Source of the DNA: CADEEX01 sp040081555
GTDB lineage: Bacteria; Acidobacteriota; Vicinamibacteria; Vicinamibacterales; CAVVIG01
Assembly (NCBI GenBank): GCA_040081555.1
Contig: JBEBGG010000030.1
Location: 1 to 32,062 of the forward strand
Direction: 5' to 3'
DNA length: 32,062 nucleotides
Below, in pieces: positions 8,097-15,879 of this stretch. Both the position numbers and the translations under genes were made by a program. Under the pieces are notes generated by a model, which saw nothing but the letters and a program-made list of their open reading frames with translations, searched no databases and was not told the DNA's origin. Each line of letters begins with the position of its first letter. Position 1 is the first letter of the stretch.

Positions 8097-8699
8097 TCAT
8101 TCCTCGTCTTTGTCGCTGTCCTCAGCCGGCTGGCTGGTCGCGAAGTCGTCGAGGTCAGGCAGTACTTCTTCCGGGCTGTCGTCGTCGAGCGAAAAAGAGC
8201 GTCCTGTGAACTTGGTCGGAATTGGACCCCGCGGGCGTTCGTTTTCCTTCTTCTTGGCCTTGGCGTTCGGGCCGCGTTGTGGCTTGGCGTCCGGGCCAAA
8301 GTTCCGGCTGCGCGAGGGTTGTGGTGCGTTTGGATCGAACGGCCGCGGCGGGCCGCCAAAGCCGCCACCAGGCCGTGGTGGAAAGGGACGAGGAGCGCCA
8401 AATCCGCCGCCTCCGCTGAGAGGACGGGGCGGTCCGCTGGGACCGCGATCGTCACGAGCCCGTGCCTCGCTGACGGCGAGCGGCCGGCCGTTGAGCGGCT
8501 GGCCGTTGAAGCGCGCAATGGCCTCTTCCGCCTGGCCACGATCGATGTACTCGACGAAGGCGAATCCGCGCGGTCGTCCGGTCTCTCGATCGACAGGGAG
8601 TACGACTTGCGCCGGTGCAGCGACCGTCGCGAAATAGGTGCGGAGATCCGCTTCAGTCGTGCTGTAAGACAAGTTCCCGACGAACAGACGGACAGCCAA
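8097..8699 (-). CDS. RRM-domain RNA-binding protein with Gly/Pro-rich linker and acidic tail
   Basis: Residues 1-80 form one RNA recognition motif with RNP2 LFVGNL (5-10) and RNP1 RGFAFVEY (about 44-51), both keeping the aromatic residues that stack on RNA bases. After the RRM come a Gly/Pro/Arg/Phe-rich segment (about 85-140), a basic patch (KAKKKENERPRG) and an acidic end (EDSDKDEE). Bacterial RRM proteins are usually about 100 residues long, so this 200-residue form with disordered tails is long. The start is TTG at 8699, supported by a strong ribosome site AGGAG eight bases upstream. The DnaA domain I-like gene follows after 18 bp. A role in RNA chaperoning or cold response is typical of the family but not shown here. 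Confidence 0.9.
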   Translation of the reverse strand: MAVRLFVGNLSYSTTEADLRTYFATVAAPAQVVLPVDRETGRPRGFAFVEYIDRGQAEEAIARFNGQPLNGRPLAVSEARARDDRGPSGPPRPLSGGGGFGAPRPFPPRPGGGFGGPPRPFDPNAPQPSRSRNFGPDAKPQRGPNAKAKKKENERPRGPIPTKFTGRSFSLDDDSPEEVLPDLDDFATSQPAEDSDKDEE

Positions 8700-8705
8700 T
8701 CAAAC

Positions 8706-8712
8706 TTCTCCT
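8706..8712 (-). promoter_or_regulatory. Strong ribosome binding site that fixes a TTG start
   Basis: AGGAGAA on the minus strand, with AGGAG eight bases before TTG 8699, is the best Shine-Dalgarno match seen in the window and decides the start of the RRM gene. Confidence 0.7.
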
Positions 8713-8852
8713 CAGTACGTTGAGTTGTGTGGAAATCGCGCGAAGAACGGCAGGCGGGAAGGCACGGTGGGCAGCGAAGAATTCTGTCGAAAGACCTTAC
8801 CTGAAGTCGTCCGGCATGGCAAGCGGGGATATCATGGCGATAGTCATCACCT

Positions 8853-10499
8853 ATGCCGCGTCGCGCCGCCGCTGCCCTCCTACTGCTCATGCTGTGTCTG
8901 GGAATACGTACCCAGGCGGCTGGCGGGAGCAGTTCGATCAACCCGGCCGACCTCCGCGAGTGGCTGCAGTACCTGGCCTCGGACGAGCTCGGGGGGCGGG
9001 CGGTTTACACGGAAGGGCTCGGCCTTGCCGCCGCTTACATTGCGGACCATTTGCGCAGCTGGCGGGTTACCCCGGCTGGAGACAACGGCGCCTACCTGCA
9101 GACGGTGCGGGTCCGCAGCGTCAAGTCGACATCGCGATCCTCGCTCACCGTGCAGGTGGGCCGGGAGATGCGCGTGTTCAAAGACGGCGAAGGTGTCACT
9201 TTTCCCAAGAATGTTGGAGTCAAGCGCGTGGTCACCGTTAGTCGAGTGAACTTTGCGGGCTACGGCCTCGACGCGCCAGGAGCGAAGTACTCGGACTTTC
9301 GTGGACACAATGTGTCCGGCAGTGCCGTCGTGTTCCTCGGTCTCGATGGGCCGAAAGCCATCGACGCAGGCAGATATCGTCGCCTGCTCGGCGGCCGTGC
9401 GCGTTCAGCGGTAGAGTCCGCGCACGCGGTGGCCAGCCTTGGTCCTGCACCGAGTACGCACCGCGACCACCCCCCAGGGCCTGGCGGCCAGACCGCCCCA
9501 GACTTTGTCACCTCGCAGCGTCTGGATCTTCCGATCTCGCCAGCGCCCACTGGCAGCGACGAACTCTTCGAGTTTCTGTTCAGTCGGGCACCGGTCCATT
9601 ACGACGAGTTGAAGCGCCGCGCCACCGGCGGCGAGCCCCTTCCGTTCTTTCACCTGGACGACGTCACGCTCACGTTCACGCTCGACAACGACTATCAGGT
9701 GACGCGCACCCAGACGACGCAGAACGTGGTTGGCCTCGTGGAAGGCTCGGACCGCACGCTCAGGAGCAGCTACGTGGCTTTTGGCGCCCACTACGACCAC
9801 GTCGGCTACGCGGATGCGGAGCTGTCCGCAGACGGTCGCCGCCCCTCGGCCCCCGGGCGGGTGACCGCGGGCAAGGAAGAAGATCGGGTCTGGAATGGTG
9901 CCGACGACGATGGGTCTGGCACGGTGACACTGATGGCGTTGGCGCGAGCATTTGCTGAGGGGCCTCGCCCAAAGCGGTCGCTCGTATTTGTATGGCATGC
10001 GGGCGAGGAGCGAGGGCTGCTCGGATCGCGCTTTTTTGCCGACTATCCAACGGTGCCGCTCGACCGCGTCGTCGCGCAGTTGAACATCGACATGATCGGG
10101 CGCAACCGTGACGATAAGGCCAGCGAGGCGAACACGGTCTACTTGGTTGGCTCGGACCGCATCAGCAGCGACCTGCACCAGATCAGCCGCGATGCAAACG
10201 CCGCGTTGTCGACGCCAATGACGCTCAACTACGAGATGAACGATCCTGGGGATCTGGAGCAGGTTTACTACCGCAGCGATCACTACAGTTATGCGGCGAA
10301 GGGCATTCCAATCATCTTTTTCACGACCGGCTTGCACGCGGACTACCACGCCAACACCGACGAGGTATCGAAGATCGAGTTTCCCAAGATGGTGCACATC
10401 GCCCAGCTGATCTACGCGATTGGCCGTCGTGTCGCCGACCTCGACCACGCGCCGGTGCGCGACAACAAGGGCCCGCGGGCGGGCACAGGCACGCGCTGA
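8853..10499 (+). CDS. Secreted M28-family metallopeptidase
   Basis: This 548-residue exported aminopeptidase-like enzyme has a signal peptide (RRAAAALLLLMLCLGIRTQA). The di-zinc site is complete: His313 in GAHYDHVG, Asp351 in GADDDGSG, the Glu pair 385-386 in GEERGLLG, Asp413 in NIDMIGR and His499 in HADYHANTDE. It should cleave N-terminal residues from peptides in the periplasm or outside. Between about 130 and 270 lies a PA-like region (NFAGYGLDAPGAKYSDFRG) with a Pro/Gly-rich insert, which acidobacterial relatives also carry as I recall. The ATG at 8853 gives a clean signal peptide, but no good ribosome site precedes it. Confidence 0.92.
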   Translation: MPRRAAAALLLLMLCLGIRTQAAGGSSSINPADLREWLQYLASDELGGRAVYTEGLGLAAAYIADHLRSWRVTPAGDNGAYLQTVRVRSVKSTSRSSLTVQVGREMRVFKDGEGVTFPKNVGVKRVVTVSRVNFAGYGLDAPGAKYSDFRGHNVSGSAVVFLGLDGPKAIDAGRYRRLLGGRARSAVESAHAVASLGPAPSTHRDHPPGPGGQTAPDFVTSQRLDLPISPAPTGSDELFEFLFSRAPVHYDELKRRATGGEPLPFFHLDDVTLTFTLDNDYQVTRTQTTQNVVGLVEGSDRTLRSSYVAFGAHYDHVGYADAELSADGRRPSAPGRVTAGKEEDRVWNGADDDGSGTVTLMALARAFAEGPRPKRSLVFVWHAGEERGLLGSRFFADYPTVPLDRVVAQLNIDMIGRNRDDKASEANTVYLVGSDRISSDLHQISRDANAALSTPMTLNYEMNDPGDLEQVYYRSDHYSYAAKGIPIIFFTTGLHADYHANTDEVSKIEFPKMVHIAQLIYAIGRRVADLDHAPVRDNKGPRAGTGTR

Positions 10500-10558
10500 C
10501 TCGTTCTCCGTCCCTCCCTCTGTAGGCAAGGCCGGTCGTTTCTTTTCAGGGGGGGACA

Positions 10559-10765
10559 ATGCTCGCGTTGCCGCTCGACGACGAGCGAGTGCGCCGGTGT
10601 GTGATCAGCGTGCAGTCACAGTGCCACGGGCTGCTCATGAACCCGGTCGCTACGCGCGTCGCGCCGGACTTCAAAGCCGACGATGCGCAGATTGCCGCCT
10701 GGACCGAGCACATCGCGGCGTTCCCGCTGTACGGCATCCGCGCCGCCGCGATGGTTCCCGGCTAG
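10559..10765 (+). pseudogene. Remnant resembling the C-terminal domain of a TetR/AcrR-family (CecR-type) regulator
   Basis: This 68-residue frame has strongly GC-biased third positions like a real gene. Its text (RRCVISVQSQCHGLL, VAPDFKADDAQIAAWTEHIA, FPLYGIRAA) resembles the ligand-binding C-terminal end of TetR regulators with a CecR/DUF1956-like domain. The DNA-binding N-terminal half is missing, and an in-frame stop lies just upstream (10523-10525). I read it as a decayed gene caught between the peptidase and the pseudouridine synthase. A short independent protein is possible but less likely. The family call rests on pattern memory. Confidence 0.4.
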
Positions 10766-10776
10766 GATTGCTGCCA

Positions 10777-11739
10777 ATGAGTTCTCGTGATCGTTGGACT
10801 GTGGACGCCCCCTCGAGTGGCACCCGGCTCGACAAGTTTCTCGCCGCGCCTGACCGACTCGGATCGAGGGGGAAGGCCAGCACGGCCCTCGAGCGCGGCA
10901 AGGTCTACCTCAATGACGCGGAGGTGACGCTTGGGGACGCGTCGCGTGCGCTTGCCGAAGGCGATGCCATTCACGTGTGGCACGATCGGCCCGGTAGCGC
11001 CACCAAACGTACCCAGCGTGCCGCGCGCCCAGGCGAACTGCCCATCGTCTACGAAGACGATGCTCTGATTGTGGTGAACAAGCCGGCCGGCCTGCTGAGC
11101 GTGCGGCTCGAACGACAGGAGGACGCACCGTCGGTCGAGGAGCTGTTGGTGCTGCACCTGCGGTCCAAAGGCAAGCGGCGCCCGCTGGTGGTCCATCGGA
11201 TTGACCGCGATACGTCAGGTCTGGTGCTGTTCGCGTTGCGGCCAGACGCCATGAGCGGCTTGAAAGACCAGTTTCGCCGCCGAGAACCAGAGCGCGTCTA
11301 CGTGGCCGTGGTGTACGGGCACCCGGTTCCCGATGAGGGCACCTGGCAGGACTACATGGTGTGGGACGACAAGTCCCTGATCCAGAAGCAGACCCATCCT
11401 CGGGATCCGGAAGGCAAGTTGGCGGAGAGTGACTACCGGACGCTGGAGCGCTTTGCTGGTGCCTCGCTTATTGAGGTGCGCCTGTTCACCGGGCGCCGGA
11501 ACCAGATTCGTCTCCAGGCTCGGCTGCGTGGCCATACACTTGTCGGTGAGCAGCGCTACACCTACGGCGGCCAGGATCTGCGCTCTATCCCATTCTCGAG
11601 ACAGGCCTTACACGCGTTCAGGTTGGGCTTTGTGCATCCGATAAGCGGCAAGGCCCTGATGTTTGAAGCCCCCCTCCCCACGGACATGCGGGAGCTGATT
11701 TCCTCGCTCCGACGAGAAAACGTAGGGCTCACGCGCTAG
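10777..11739 (+). CDS. RluA-type pseudouridine synthase with S4 domain
   Basis: This 320-residue RNA-modifying enzyme isomerises uridine to pseudouridine in rRNA or tRNA. An S4 RNA-binding domain covers about 8-70 (TRLDKFLAA, ERGKVYLNDAEV). The catalytic motif HRIDRDTSG has its aspartate at 143, preceded by VYEDDALIVVNKPAGLLS and followed by RRREPERVYVAVVYG and GRRNQIRLQARLRGHTLVGE. ATG 10777 is preferred over the longer in-frame start at 10420, which would run back through the peptidase end and the TetR remnant with no family similarity. The exact target uridine (RluA, RluC or RluD type) cannot be fixed. A zinc-ribbon gene follows after 28 bp. Confidence 0.92.
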   Translation: MSSRDRWTVDAPSSGTRLDKFLAAPDRLGSRGKASTALERGKVYLNDAEVTLGDASRALAEGDAIHVWHDRPGSATKRTQRAARPGELPIVYEDDALIVVNKPAGLLSVRLERQEDAPSVEELLVLHLRSKGKRRPLVVHRIDRDTSGLVLFALRPDAMSGLKDQFRRREPERVYVAVVYGHPVPDEGTWQDYMVWDDKSLIQKQTHPRDPEGKLAESDYRTLERFAGASLIEVRLFTGRRNQIRLQARLRGHTLVGEQRYTYGGQDLRSIPFSRQALHAFRLGFVHPISGKALMFEAPLPTDMRELISSLRRENVGLTR

Positions 11740-11753
11740 AAGCAGTCTAAAAT

Positions 11754-11759
11754 AGGAGA
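11754..11759 (+). promoter_or_regulatory. Ribosome binding site for the zinc-ribbon microprotein
   Basis: AGGAGA lies eight bases before ATG 11768, the ideal position, and supports translation of the very short gene that follows. Confidence 0.65.
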
Positions 11760-11767
11760 CAACCCTT

Positions 11768-11911
11768 ATGGCTAAGCGAGCTTCTTCCGGCGCGATCGTA
11801 TGTCCTCGTTGCGGTGTTCCAAGCGCTCGTGTGATCGGACGGTCGGAGTCTCTCCCGGTCATCTATCTGCGCTGCGAAGACTGCGGCCGCACGTCTATTT
11901 CTCCCGAATAG
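11768..11911 (+). CDS. 47-residue zinc-ribbon microprotein
   Basis: This is a complete short frame with a strong ribosome site. It carries two CxxC knuckles, Cys12-Pro-Arg-Cys15 and Cys36-Glu-Asp-Cys39, 20 residues apart, which fits a single zinc ribbon. The N-terminus is basic (MAKRASSG). Its codons often end in T (GCT, TCT, CGT, GTT), unlike the G/C-ending codons of its neighbours, which suggests a different expression level or history. It begins 28 bp after the pseudouridine synthase gene on the same strand. Zinc ribbons of this size bind nucleic acids or act as subunits of larger complexes. No specific role can be assigned. Confidence 0.7.
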   Translation: MAKRASSGAIVCPRCGVPSARVIGRSESLPVIYLRCEDCGRTSISPE

Positions 11912-12072
11912 CCTCCCGCGCTTACAGATTTCGGATTCAGGTCCCACGTCGGTAATTCCCCGACTGTCGTTTGGGTCCGAGAATGCAAGCTTGAGATCTA
12001 TCTAAGCCCAAACAGGTCAGCAGTTGTACCGGCGGTGCGTGTGGCGGCACGTTTCGCGCACAGCCCGTAACG

Positions 12073-13950
12073 ATGGCGTTCCACGACGGCTTCGGTGAGC
12101 GACGTACCCTTGAGGACGCCAGTGGCAGCGTCGACCACCTCCGGCTGCGCCGGGAACTCTCCACCGTTCCCTCCTTTGAATTCGCCCTCCGTGAGCGGGC
12201 GAGTAGGCTCGTTCAGTTCCGGCATCCCGCGTTTGCCCGAGTCCGCAGCATCGAGTGCGGTTCAGCCACCGACAACACGCTCATCGTCGTCTCTGACCAC
12301 ACGCCCGGCGTTCGTCTGGCGGAGCTGATTGCACGCGCGGAAGCGTCCGGCGTCTTAATCGACCTGGGTGTGACGCTCTGCCTGCTGCGTCAGCTCGTGT
12401 CCGCAGTGTCGATTCTTCACGAGACCGCACGTGACGTGGCTCACGGCGCCATCGCTCCGGATCGGCTCATCGTCACCCCGACCGGGCGTCTCGTGGTCAC
12501 CGAGTACGTTCTCGGCTCCGCGCTCGAGCAGTTGTTGTTCTCTCGCGACCGATATTGGACGGAACTCCGTATCCCTGTGCCGAGGGCCGCAGGCCTGGCT
12601 CGACTCGACCACCAGGCCGACGTGCTGCAAATAGGGGTCGTTGCCCTCTCGCTGGTGCTCGGGCGCCGGATGAAAGACGACGACAACGCACTGAAGCTGA
12701 ACGACTTGGTTGCTTCTGCCGCGCCGCTGCCTGAGTTATTCCGGCAGTGGCTGCATCGTGCGTTGCATCTCGATCCGCGCCTGGCCTTTCCCTCTGCCAT
12801 GGAAGCACGGCTGTCGTTCGAGCGCGTCGTGGAGGAGAGCGGGCACGACGCGTCGCCCGCGCCGCTGGCGGCGCTCCTCCTGAGGCTCGCTGACGATGCG
12901 CCCGCACCACTGAAGCTGGTACCGTCGCAGCCGCGCCCAGTGCCCGTGGCCGTTTCGACCCTAACCGGCCTCCCGCCAGAGTCTGTCCCGGTCGTGTCCG
13001 TCACTCCCGAACACACCCTTCCGGTCGTTCCTGAACAGACCGAGCTCGTGCCCGTGCCCAACTCGTCGATGTTTGGCAGGGGCCAGGCGGACCCCGAAGA
13101 GACAGAGGTCCCGTCTGATGTGCTCGCTGCTCGAGGACGCTCGTATTCGCTGATGGCGGCCACCGCGTGTGCCGGAGTTGCCGCGGTGGGCGTGGTGTTG
13201 ATGGTGGCGTGGCCTCGCATCAGTGCGGGGAAGCCGGCGTCACCTACCACCGGCACCCTGGCCGTCACCACGGACCCGTCTGGCGCACCGGCGAGCGTCG
13301 ATGGTGTCTCGCAAGGGGTAACGCCGATCACGGTGACGCTGAATGCCGGTGCGCACACGCTGACTGTTCACGGCGAGCATGGCGACCGCATCGTCCCGCT
13401 GATGATCGCTGCCGGATCTCAGGTGGCGCAGTACCTCGATTTGCCAAAGGCGGTGCTGCCGGCGCCGCCTCCTGAGCCAGCGCCAGTCGTCCTGGTAGCG
13501 GCACCCCCGACGCCCGCTCCCCAGGAAGGACCGCTCGCGGGCTGGGTCTCGGTCACGAGCCGGTTCGACGTGCAGTTGCTCGAGGAGGGCAAGCTGATCG
13601 GCACCAGCGAGAGCGACAAGATCATGGTGGCTGCCGGGAAGCACGAGTTTGAGGTCGTGAATGACGAACTCGGGTACCGCGCCAAGCGGACCGTGCAGGT
13701 GGTGGCTGGCAAGGTTTTAGGCCTGACCATCGACGCGCCGAAGGGGACCATTGCGTTGAACGCGATTCCGTGGGCGGAGGTGACCATTGACGGCGAGCGG
13801 GCGGGCGAGACGCCACTAGGCAACGTCAGTCTGCCCATTGGCGCGCACGATGTGGTGTTCCGGAATCCCGAACTCGGTGAACAGCGCTACCGCGTCTCGC
13901 TAACACTCAAGGCGCCGGCGCGGCTCAGTGCGGATCTGAGGAAGAAATGA
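12073..13950 (+). CDS. Membrane pseudokinase with C-terminal PEGA repeats
   Basis: The 625-residue protein has a protein-kinase-like N-terminal domain (about 10-255), a helix at about 357-381 (AATACAGVAAVGVVLMVAWP) and two or three PEGA-type beta domains outside (about 394-460, 490-555 and 557-622, e.g. GTLAVTTDPSGAPASVDG and EVTIDGERAGETPLG). The kinase core is degenerate. The HRDLKPxN catalytic loop reads HGAIAPDR (124-131), so the catalytic Asp and metal-binding Asn are lost, and DFG reads EYV (144-146). It therefore probably binds partners and does not phosphorylate them. PEGA domains occur in envelope proteins. The stop overlaps the start of the TonB C-terminal gene (ATGA), so the two are translationally coupled. 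Confidence 0.8.
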   Translation: MAFHDGFGERRTLEDASGSVDHLRLRRELSTVPSFEFALRERASRLVQFRHPAFARVRSIECGSATDNTLIVVSDHTPGVRLAELIARAEASGVLIDLGVTLCLLRQLVSAVSILHETARDVAHGAIAPDRLIVTPTGRLVVTEYVLGSALEQLLFSRDRYWTELRIPVPRAAGLARLDHQADVLQIGVVALSLVLGRRMKDDDNALKLNDLVASAAPLPELFRQWLHRALHLDPRLAFPSAMEARLSFERVVEESGHDASPAPLAALLLRLADDAPAPLKLVPSQPRPVPVAVSTLTGLPPESVPVVSVTPEHTLPVVPEQTELVPVPNSSMFGRGQADPEETEVPSDVLAARGRSYSLMAATACAGVAAVGVVLMVAWPRISAGKPASPTTGTLAVTTDPSGAPASVDGVSQGVTPITVTLNAGAHTLTVHGEHGDRIVPLMIAAGSQVAQYLDLPKAVLPAPPPEPAPVVLVAAPPTPAPQEGPLAGWVSVTSRFDVQLLEEGKLIGTSESDKIMVAAGKHEFEVVNDELGYRAKRTVQVVAGKVLGLTIDAPKGTIALNAIPWAEVTIDGERAGETPLGNVSLPIGAHDVVFRNPELGEQRYRVSLTLKAPARLSADLRKK

Positions 13951-14852
13951 CGACCTGGCTCAATATCGTGATGGCTGCGATGGTCGCGGCACTGGTGTCG
14001 CCGCCACTGATGGCCGGCGCTCCGGCTGACTCGCTCTCCTCGGCACGGCAGCTATATGCCGCGGCCGAATACGACGATGCACTCGAGATGCTCGGTCGTC
14101 TCGAGTCTGGTGAGGACGGCGCGGGGGCCGACACGCTCGCCGTGGCGCAGGTGCGCGCCTACTGTCTGCTCGCGCTCGGCCGCCCAGACGATGCCAGCAG
14201 CGCCATCTCTGTGATCGTCGCGGCGGACCCGATGTATCGTCCCTCAGTAGAGGACGCCGCGCCGCGCATACGGGCCGCGTTTAGCGAAGTGCGTAAGCGG
14301 ATGCTGCCGGCGATCATTCAACACCGGTACGGCGTGGCCAAGGCGCACTTCGACGCGAAAGAGTTTGTCGCCGCGCGTGCCGCGTTCTCCTTCGTACTCG
14401 ACGCGCTTGCCGATCCGGAACTGGCAGACGAGGCTGCGCAGCCGCCGCTGGCCGATCTTCGGACGTTGGCCGGAGGATTCCTCGACCTGAGCGCCGCGGC
14501 GGCCGTGCCGCCGCCTCTTGCTTCTCGCCAGCAGCCGTTGGCCATGTTCCCGATTGCCGCCGCGTCCCGGATCTACGGCGCGGCCGATGCGGCCGTGTCT
14601 GCGCCGTTGGCGGTGCGCCAGCCCATTCCGCCGTTTTCGCCGTCGGACACGCCACCTCGCACCGGCATGCTGGAGCTGATCCTCGACGAGCGGGGCCGTG
14701 TCGAGGACGTGCTGATTCGCGCAAGCGTGGCTGATCGCTACGACCCCATGCTGCTGGCGGCGGCGAGGGACTGGGTCTATGCGCCCGCGCTGTTGGACGG
14801 GCGCCCCGTGAAGTACCGGAAGATGGTGCAGATCTCTGTGCAAGAGCGGTAG
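13947..14852 (+). CDS. Exported TPR-like protein with TonB C-terminal domain
   Basis: The 301-residue protein begins with a signal peptide or anchor (IVMAAMVAALVSPPLMAGAPA). A helical repeat region (about 28-190) follows, with the TPR-like segments ARQLYAAAEYDDALEMLG and RAYCLLALGRPDDASSA. It ends in a TonB-type C-terminal domain (about 235-300: GMLELILDERGRVEDVLI, then YDPMLLAAARDWVYAPALLDG and VKYRKMVQISV). Such domains contact outer-membrane receptors or, in many acidobacterial proteins, serve as adaptor modules without ExbBD. No transmembrane proline-rich spacer typical of classical TonB is seen. It overlaps the pseudokinase gene by four bases, so the pair is likely one functional unit. 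Confidence 0.75.
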   Translation: MTTWLNIVMAAMVAALVSPPLMAGAPADSLSSARQLYAAAEYDDALEMLGRLESGEDGAGADTLAVAQVRAYCLLALGRPDDASSAISVIVAADPMYRPSVEDAAPRIRAAFSEVRKRMLPAIIQHRYGVAKAHFDAKEFVAARAAFSFVLDALADPELADEAAQPPLADLRTLAGGFLDLSAAAAVPPPLASRQQPLAMFPIAAASRIYGAADAAVSAPLAVRQPIPPFSPSDTPPRTGMLELILDERGRVEDVLIRASVADRYDPMLLAAARDWVYAPALLDGRPVKYRKMVQISVQER

Positions 14853-15186
14853 CACCTGTACTCTGTCCTCCGGTTCAGCCCCCGGTGACCGGTGGAGTCG
14901 GGAGGTCGAGGCCTTCGTCAAGGACCCGCACCATCAGGGCGTCAGGTTCCGCCGGGCATGGCTGCCGAAACTGCGTCGCCAGCGGATACGAACGGGCCGT
15001 CTTGCATCAAGACCCTCACCCCCGGACCCCACTGCTTCGAGATTCCGTTGGCTGCCACAGCCAAGAAGTGGCTCCACGCGGGGGGGGACTGGCCGGTAGC
15101 CGCACGACTCTGCAATCGGTCACTATCGCATCGGTGCGACTGCACCGGGAGGTGCCGTATTCCTCTAGTATCATCGTGCTTCTCCC
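14853..15186. other. 334-bp gap without a supported gene
   Basis: Short frames exist on both strands, including a minus-strand end reading DALMVRVLDEGLDLP before a stop near 14880, but none has a start, ribosome site and family match together. The gap has a run of eight G near 15080 and a -10-like TAGTAT at 15166-15171 before the next gene. It may hold a decayed gene. Confidence 0.5.
15166..15171 (+). promoter_or_regulatory. Possible -10 element (TAGTAT) for the GT2 gene
   Basis: TAGTAT ends 15 bases before GTG 15187, which would give a leader of about nine bases. No Shine-Dalgarno sequence is visible between them. Confidence 0.3.
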
Positions 15187-15879
15187 GTGGCCGGTCTGCT
15201 CACAATCGTCGTCCCCGTCTACAACGAGCATCGCACCATCGGCGCCGTGATCGGTCGGCTGTTGACGATTGCGTTGCCGCTCGATCGCGAGATCATTGTG
15301 GTGAACGACGGGTCGAGCGATGGCACCCGTGAGGTGCTCGACGGCCTGCCGAAAGACGACCGCATCACCCTTGTCCATCTGCCGAGCAATTGTGGGAAGG
15401 GGCATGCGGTTCGGGTGGGCCTGAAAGCTTCGCGTGGCACCATCACGGCGATTCAGGATGCAGATCTTGAACTCGATCCGGCACAACTGGCCGATCTGAT
15501 TGGTCCGATTCTCAGGGACGAAGCCGATGCCGTGTACGGTTCCAGATTCCTGTCGCGCTCGGCACCCGTGCCCCTGGCCACACGTGGTGGTAATGCTCTC
15601 CTCACCTGGATCACGAACCTGATCTACGGCTCGTCACTGACGGACATGGAGACGTGCTACAAGATCATGCGCGGGGATCTTGCGCGGAGTCTGGTACTGT
15701 CAGCCAATCGCTTCGAGATCGAGCCGGAGATCACTGCACGCTTGATTCTCGGCAAGCATCGCCTGGTCGAACGTCCGGTCGCATTCAATCCGCGCTCGCG
15801 CACGGCGGGCAAGAAAATCCGTTGGCACGATGGCTTTGACGCGGTCCGCGTACTCGTGCGGTTACGACTGCGGGGATAG
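15187..15879 (+). CDS. GT2-family polyprenol-phosphate sugar transferase (DPM1/GtrB-like)
   Basis: This 230-residue GT-A fold enzyme loads a sugar from a nucleotide donor onto a polyprenyl phosphate at the inner membrane. Motifs are LTIVVPVYNEHRTIG (5-19), IIVVNDGSSDGTREVL, NCGKGHAVRVGL, the metal-binding DAD at 91-93, YGSRFL and TDMETCYKIMR, all as in dolichol-phosphate mannose synthases. The C-terminal membrane helices of the GtrB type are absent, so it resembles the single-domain DPM1 or ALG5-like form. The start is GTG 15187 with little leader. Its end overlaps the convergent GT-C-like gene by 18 bp, and that membrane protein is a plausible user of the lipid-linked sugar (inference). Confidence 0.88.
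   Translation: MAGLLTIVVPVYNEHRTIGAVIGRLLTIALPLDREIIVVNDGSSDGTREVLDGLPKDDRITLVHLPSNCGKGHAVRVGLKASRGTITAIQDADLELDPAQLADLIGPILRDEADAVYGSRFLSRSAPVPLATRGGNALLTWITNLIYGSSLTDMETCYKIMRGDLARSLVLSANRFEIEPEITARLILGKHRLVERPVAFNPRSRTAGKKIRWHDGFDAVRVLVRLRLRG

Noticed and set aside
10420..10776. N-terminal extension of the pseudouridine synthase
   Set aside because: The extension reads through the peptidase end and the TetR remnant in another frame, with Arg-rich shadow text. The S4 domain starts after ATG 10777.
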